From positions 43,030 to 107,029 of the forward strand of contig NZ_JAIQDG010000038.1 in NCBI RefSeq assembly GCF_020037125.1: a stretch of DNA of 64,000 bases. The letters run 5' to 3'. This document shows, in pieces, positions 59,784 to 64,000 of the stretch; position 1 is the first letter of the stretch, and each line of letters starts with the position of its first letter. Made by a program: the position numbers and the translations under genes. The notes beneath the pieces were generated by a model. That model saw only the letters and a program-made list of their open reading frames with translations. It was not told the origin of the DNA and did not search any database. This stretch comes from Myxococcus sp. RHSTA-1-4. Lineage in GTDB: Bacteria > Myxococcota > Myxococcia > Myxococcales > Myxococcaceae.

Positions 59784-61838
59784 GTGAGGTCTCCGCCGTT
59801 CCACCCGGACCAGCTGGTGCCGGACAGCGAGGTGGGGCCGTGGCGCGTGGTGGCGTCACTGGGGGCGGGAGGCTTTGGCCGGGTCTTCAAGGTGGAGCGG
59901 GGAGGGCGCTTCTACTCGCTGAAGATGGCGCTCCGTCCTGCCGGGCCGCACGCGGCGGAGGAGGAGGACGTCAACGGGCGGCTGGCGCACGAGGTGGCCG
60001 CGCTGCTGGCCTGCGCGCCGCACCCGAACCTCCCTCGGCTCCACGCGGTGGACCGGTGGCCTGAGCCGCCCGACGGCTACCTGTACTTCGTCACCGACTA
60101 CATCGACGGTGAGACGTTCCATGAGTGGCGCTGGCGGGTGAAGCCCACGGCGGCGCACCTGCTCTCCGTGTTCACGGAGGTGGTGCGCGTGGTGGCGGAC
60201 CTGCACCGGCGCGGGATGCACCACCGCGACCTGAAGGGCGACAACCTGCTCATCCGCCGCGAGGACGAGCGGCCGTTCCTCATCGACCTGGGCACGGTAC
60301 GGGTGCCGGGGGCGACGGCGCTGACGGTGGGGGTGGCTCCGGCCTCGCCCCACCTGCTGCCTCCCGAGTGCGTGGCCTTCCTGCGAGAGGGGGCCTGGCA
60401 GCGGGGGGCGTACTTCGACGCGGGCGTCCCGGGGGACCTCTACGCCCTGGGCGCGCTGCTGTACGAGGCGCTCACGGATGGCTACGCGTTCGATCCGAAG
60501 CTTCCGTATGACCGGCTGCTGCCGGCGATTGAGACGGTGACGCCGCGGGCGCCACACGTCGTGAATCCGAAGGTGCCACGAGCCCTGGGCGACGTCGCCA
60601 TGCGCTTGCTGGCGAAGCACCCTGATGACCGCTATCCGAACACGGAGGCGCTGCTCCAGGCGCTCTGGGACGTGGCGAAGGAGAAGCGCCAGCCCGCGTG
60701 GAGGGTATCGCTGGACCGGCCTCCCGAGGTCGAGGCGCAGGGGGCGAGTGAGGACACGCCGCGCGTGCGGATGGTGCCGGAGTTGGTGCGTGCGCCGCCG
60801 GACACGTTGAAGCCGCCGGAGTCCGACGCGCTCGTGGAGTCCGGACATGCCGCGGGGCTCACGAGCGCGCGGGAGCCTTCGTCGCCAGTCACCGTGGATC
60901 CGCTGGAGACCTTCGCCTCCACGCCGCTTCAGGGGCGCGGAGACGCGGCGCCAGCGTCCGTGCTGCCCAGGGGGGGGGGAGAGGAGTCTCCCGCATCCGT
61001 TGCGGCGCCTTCGCGGCGAATGAGCCGCGGTGCCGTCGTGGGACTCGGGGTGGGCGTGCTGATGGTCCTGGGCTTCGTGGCCTTCGGGCTGACCCGTTCT
61101 GCGCCGTCGCCGGAGGGGGCGACGGCGCCCATGCAACCTCCCTCTTCCGAGAAAGGAAGTTCCGCTGTGACGAGCCGTGCTCCGAGTTCTCCCGATGCGT
61201 CAGTTCTCGCGGTCGTGCCATCTGTCCCCGATGCGGGGGCTGCCCTGGAGGCGGGCCTGCAGGCCTCAGCGCCGACGACGGGCGCTGCCGAGAGGGCCGC
61301 AGTCGCGCCTCCCCCGTCGAAGCGACCGTCGGCGCGCAGCACCCTGGCCAAGGCAACCGCTGTGGCCTGCATCGCAACGGCTTGTGCTGGAGGCCCCCAG
61401 GTTCGCACCGGGCCTCCCGAGATGCCGTGCCCCGAGGAGCGCCTGCCGATCATGCGGGAGCTGGGGCTGGCGCCCCCCCGGCTCATCAGCAGCATTCAAG
61501 ATCTCTCGTTGTTGGCGGATCGTAACAAGGCTCCGATTCCGGTGCCGCCGGATGGACCGGTCACCGTCCATGTGATTCAAGATATTCCACATGTGGATAT
61601 CCCGAAGGGGTCCGTCTTCCACGGCGAGCTCTTCCGAGGGAAGGACCGCGTCTATGCCTGGGTGACCGAACTGGTGATGCCTGACGGCAGGCGCCTCCCC
61701 ATCTGCGCTAACCTCGTGGAGGACCCAAACAGGGAAACCCTGGGGGTCCCCTTTGCCAAGGGCAGTACTCCTGAAAGGCCGATGATGTCTCCTCGAGTCG
61801 ACCTGGCGACGTCCTTCTATTTCGGAAGACTCAGGTGA
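59784..61838 (+). CDS. Hanks-type Ser/Thr kinase with membrane helix and extracytoplasmic domain
   Basis: The 684-residue protein has the Gly-loop LGAGGFGRVF, the Lys in FYSLKMAL, catalytic loop HHRDLKGDN and DLG (variant of DFG) in FLIDLGTVRVPG; the kinase domain covers about 15-305. After a Pro/Ala/Ser-rich linker a single helix lies near residues 415-437 (VVGLGVGVLMVLGFVAFGL), and the outside part has a Cys-containing block and a beta domain (VHVIQDIPHVDIPKGSVFHGEL). Such kinases are abundant in myxobacteria. The GTG start has GGAGG about 7 nt upstream. The DUF2381 gene follows by 55 bp. Confidence 0.9.
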   Translation: MRSPPFHPDQLVPDSEVGPWRVVASLGAGGFGRVFKVERGGRFYSLKMALRPAGPHAAEEEDVNGRLAHEVAALLACAPHPNLPRLHAVDRWPEPPDGYLYFVTDYIDGETFHEWRWRVKPTAAHLLSVFTEVVRVVADLHRRGMHHRDLKGDNLLIRREDERPFLIDLGTVRVPGATALTVGVAPASPHLLPPECVAFLREGAWQRGAYFDAGVPGDLYALGALLYEALTDGYAFDPKLPYDRLLPAIETVTPRAPHVVNPKVPRALGDVAMRLLAKHPDDRYPNTEALLQALWDVAKEKRQPAWRVSLDRPPEVEAQGASEDTPRVRMVPELVRAPPDTLKPPESDALVESGHAAGLTSAREPSSPVTVDPLETFASTPLQGRGDAAPASVLPRGGGEESPASVAAPSRRMSRGAVVGLGVGVLMVLGFVAFGLTRSAPSPEGATAPMQPPSSEKGSSAVTSRAPSSPDASVLAVVPSVPDAGAALEAGLQASAPTTGAAERAAVAPPPSKRPSARSTLAKATAVACIATACAGGPQVRTGPPEMPCPEERLPIMRELGLAPPRLISSIQDLSLLADRNKAPIPVPPDGPVTVHVIQDIPHVDIPKGSVFHGELFRGKDRVYAWVTELVMPDGRRLPICANLVEDPNRETLGVPFAKGSTPERPMMSPRVDLATSFYFGRLR

Positions 61839-61893
61839 TGGGCGCTACGAGCCCGATGCGCCATGGATGTGCTCCTTATGAGAGGTCCCCATC

Positions 61894-62811
61894 TTGTCTG
61901 TCTCGCCTCCCTTCGCCTTGCTGACATGGGGACTGCTGCTGGCGTCAGGGGCCTGGGCCGCTGACTCGGAGGTTTCAGCTCTCACGTCTGGGGTTCGCCG
62001 TATCGAGCTGCGTGCTGCCCCGTCTTCTTCGCTGCCCGAAGTTCGCATCGGTCCGGGACTGTCCACGACAGTGTTCTTCGATTCGCGGATCGCACCCGAG
62101 TATGTGGTGCTGGAGGGACGCGAGCGCTTCCAGCGGGTCGGAATCGCGGATGACCACCTCGCGCTCATCCCCTCGGGGACCTTTCGGCATGGGGAGCGGC
62201 TGCGGCTGGAAGTCCGTTTCCATGATGATGCGGCTCCAGAGCGTGCCGCCGTCATGCTGGTGGTGGATGCCTCTCATGTGGAGCGTCAGGTCGAGGTCTA
62301 CCGCCAGCCGCGCTCTGCGGAGTCCTACCGACAGGAAGTCGAGGAACTGAGAGCGGGGGGACTACGGCTCCAGCGTGAAGTCGACAGGCTGCGGTTGACC
62401 CGGGCTCCCACAGGGGGGATTGAAGCGCTGGTGGCCTCAATGAGAGGGTCGGATGTCTTCCAGTTGAGGAGGGTGTCCTACCAACGGGTGGAGAGTCCGG
62501 CACCGCTCTCTGTTTTTTTCACGGACGTCGTCACCCTGGCCGAAACGTGGGCTGGACTTCGGGTGTCCCTGGAGATGTGGGAGCCAGGGCCGGACTGGAC
62601 GGCGGCGGGGGCCTCACTCGTGGATGCTCGGGGCCACATCGTGAAGGTTCTTCGTCCGTGGCAGCAGGAACCTCTCCGGTTCAAGGAGGACCGCATCATC
62701 GTGATTCCCGGGGAGCAGGCGAAAACGCTTCCGCGGGGGCGCTATACCCTCAAGCTATGGGACGAGGGCGGCGGCAGGCCCGTGACCATCGAGGGCATCG
62801 AAGTGCCGTGA
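61894..62811 (+). CDS. DUF2381 (TIGR02268) family protein
   Basis: This 305-residue exported protein has a signal peptide (LLTWGLLLASGAWAA), then beta-rich sequence (RIELRAAPSSSLPEVRIGPG; FDSRIAPEYVVLEGRERF), a coiled-coil-like stretch (YRQEVEELRAGGLRLQREVDRL) and a C-terminal beta domain (VIPGEQAKTLPRGRYTLKLWDE). This is the Myxococcus paralogous family that usually sits beside a Ser/Thr kinase, exactly as here. TTG is the likely start codon. The role is unknown. Confidence 0.85.
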   Translation: MSVSPPFALLTWGLLLASGAWAADSEVSALTSGVRRIELRAAPSSSLPEVRIGPGLSTTVFFDSRIAPEYVVLEGRERFQRVGIADDHLALIPSGTFRHGERLRLEVRFHDDAAPERAAVMLVVDASHVERQVEVYRQPRSAESYRQEVEELRAGGLRLQREVDRLRLTRAPTGGIEALVASMRGSDVFQLRRVSYQRVESPAPLSVFFTDVVTLAETWAGLRVSLEMWEPGPDWTAAGASLVDARGHIVKVLRPWQQEPLRFKEDRIIVIPGEQAKTLPRGRYTLKLWDEGGGRPVTIEGIEVP

Positions 62812-62825
62812 GCTGCCGCGCGGAG

Positions 62826-63740
62826 TCAGTCGAGGAAGCGGCGCTCCCAGCGGAGCCTGTCCGCCGAAGAGAAGTCGTAGTGGACGAAGTCCTGCGGATT
62901 GCAGTGGTAGAGCCAGGGCTCCAGGACATGGGCCAGCTCGCGGTAGGCGGGGAGGTCCTTGCCAGCCTCCAGGTCGCCGGCCTCCGGCCACTGCCCGAGT
63001 GTCACCACTGCGCGGTCATCAGCGAGTTGCTGGACAGTCGTACCTGGCGAAGCCAATCGAGCCCGAAGACCTTCCGCGCCACCCAGTTCACCCAGGACGG
63101 GATTGCTCAGGAAGGTGAGCCAGTACGCACCGGGGACCCGCGTGCCAATATCCCAGGAAGCCCTGCTCTCGAGCATGTCCATTCCCGGGTAACGGAAGCA
63201 GTGTTTGTAAAGCTGTCGAGAGACATCTGCGGATTGAGCGAACAGGTTGAATGAAAGGCTTGCGTAGCCCGAGTGGAAGGGAAGGTGCGAAGCCACCTGC
63301 AAGGCCAGTTCGCGCACCTGTCCTGGTCCTCGCTGCTCCAGGAACTCCACCGGGAGCACGAATGTGGCGACACTCGCGAGTCTCGGGTCGTCAAGCAGAC
63401 CTGGCTCTTCCTTCGATATCCCGCAGTACTCGAACCGGAGGCTCCCGACGTCATCTGGACGGTCCACCAGGGTGGCAAAGAAGGAGTGGTGCTTGAGCAG
63501 GTCTTGCCGGAAGCGCTCCCACGCATTCGCGTCGAGTTTTTGCCAATTGCCCTCCAGTCCCGGATACCAGGCGAGTGCATCAGGGCCTGCTGCCTTCGTG
63601 TACGTGTCCAGTGCGCATAGCACGCCGGGCGCGAACTCCTGGTGAGATCGATGCATGAAGAATCGAAGGACGAGACTGTTCGGGACTGGCACATCCTGGC
63701 CTTGGACGTGGACCCGAATGCTTGGATATCGCTTGCTCAT
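62826..63740 (-). CDS. DUF3396 / TsiV3-type immunity protein
   Basis: The 304-residue protein matches DUF3396, the family of type VI secretion immunity proteins such as TsiV3: FFMHRSHQEFAPGVLCALD, RFEYCGISKEEPGLLDD, FVLPVEFLEQRGPG and VPGAYWLTFLSNPVLGELGG. Its ATG overlaps the upstream toxin stop by ATGA. It would protect the cell from that toxin. Confidence 0.82.
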   Translation of the reverse strand: MSKRYPSIRVHVQGQDVPVPNSLVLRFFMHRSHQEFAPGVLCALDTYTKAAGPDALAWYPGLEGNWQKLDANAWERFRQDLLKHHSFFATLVDRPDDVGSLRFEYCGISKEEPGLLDDPRLASVATFVLPVEFLEQRGPGQVRELALQVASHLPFHSGYASLSFNLFAQSADVSRQLYKHCFRYPGMDMLESRASWDIGTRVPGAYWLTFLSNPVLGELGGAEGLRARLASPGTTVQQLADDRAVVTLGQWPEAGDLEAGKDLPAYRELAHVLEPWLYHCNPQDFVHYDFSSADRLRWERRFLD

Positions 63741-64000
63741 CTGAACACGCCCTTGGGAGTCACTCGAGCAGAGGATGCTCTGAGTACCTTCTCGTATGCG
63801 GCCCCCTGGTTCAGGACCTGGAGGGAGTTGCCTGAAGGGTAGTCTCTCCATTGAGGGTTGTTCCTCTCGGGGCACGGGAACTTGAAGTCATAAACCCTCT
63901 GTGCCTGGAGAGGATTGCCCGTATGGATGACGACGTCGGGCACTACCGAGCCCACGAGTTCCTTGCCTCCGTTGCGCAGCATCCTCAGCTCCGTCTCATG
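63737..64000 (-). CDS. C-terminal end of a toxin, PD-(D/E)xK nuclease-like (partial)
   Basis: Only the last 87 codons are inside the window; the gene continues past 64000. The visible part has SVVPDVVIHTGNP and then VYDFKFPCP, a D...DxK arrangement typical of PD-(D/E)xK nucleases, followed by a Gln/Asn-rich helix (NSLQVLNQGAAYEKVL). With the overlapping immunity gene this is best read as the tip of a polymorphic or type VI toxin. Confidence 0.65.
   Translation of the reverse strand, partial: HETELRMLRNGGKELVGSVVPDVVIHTGNPLQAQRVYDFKFPCPERNNPQWRDYPSGNSLQVLNQGAAYEKVLRASSARVTPKGVFR

Overview
The window is high-GC DNA with strong third-position G/C bias and almost no non-coding space. It carries several families known mainly or only from myxobacteria: two DUF2378/TIGR02265 proteins, a DUF2381 (TIGR02268) protein next to a Hanks-type Ser/Thr kinase, and many short lipoproteins. 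It most likely comes from the chromosome of a Myxococcaceae member (Myxococcus, Corallococcus or Pyxidicoccus type). I see no rRNA, tRNA, CRISPR array, complete IS element or phage.

Layout. 0-3.7 kb: a short threonyl-tRNA synthetase gene behind a threonine-codon-rich leader peptide and hairpins, a Cys-rich lipoprotein and an OPT transporter. 3.8-13.5 kb: a metallo-beta-lactamase-fold protein, an M50-like membrane peptidase, a methyltransferase and an ATP-grasp enzyme. These face a leftward set made of an 80-residue peptide behind a sigma-54-like promoter, a family 2 glycosyltransferase and a LysA-like decarboxylase. bpt and an alpha/beta hydrolase follow. 13.6-20 kb: a family 4 glycosyltransferase, glnS, a gene broken by an in-frame TGA, a conserved hypothetical, a CPBP membrane protein and a GNAT acetyltransferase.

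20.2-24.9 kb looks like a redox or nitrosative-stress island: an outer-membrane protein, a thioredoxin-like lipoprotein and a FixH/YtkA-like lipoprotein in a tight operon behind a Crp/Fnr-type dyad, then a Crp/Fnr regulator and a RIC/YtfE di-iron protein, with two gene scars nearby. 25-36 kb is mostly metabolism and housekeeping: cysQ-like, mug, pfkB, a GT87-like membrane protein, DUF423, a SET-domain protein, LysR, a cysteine-less isochorismatase-like lipoprotein, an acyl-CoA dehydrogenase-like protein, a possible 2OG oxygenase and an M18 aminopeptidase. 36-37.4 kb is a JAB-domain lipoprotein plus a secreted partner.

37.4-46 kb: an opgG-X-opgH glucan operon, a hybrid histidine kinase, a DUF2378 protein and a trypsin-like protein. 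46-56.7 kb: a giant UvrA with four ABC modules, a glutathione peroxidase, DUF5996, DUF4136, an ECF sigma/anti-sigma/Spy-like operon, a second DUF2378 gene and a peroxiredoxin. 56.8-59.5 kb: a YcaO-TfuA pair (predicted thioamide-forming) whose junction carries a ~104-bp tandem duplication. 59.8-64 kb: a kinase plus DUF2381 unit, then a leftward toxin (PD-(D/E)xK-like nuclease tip, cut by the window edge) and its DUF3396-type immunity gene, overlapping by ATGA.

The most interesting items are the Thr-leader control of a short thrS, the YcaO-TfuA pair with no visible precursor, the sigma-54-driven small-peptide locus, and the Crp/Fnr dyad beside a matching regulator. All functions are read from sequence motifs; nothing was searched against a database.
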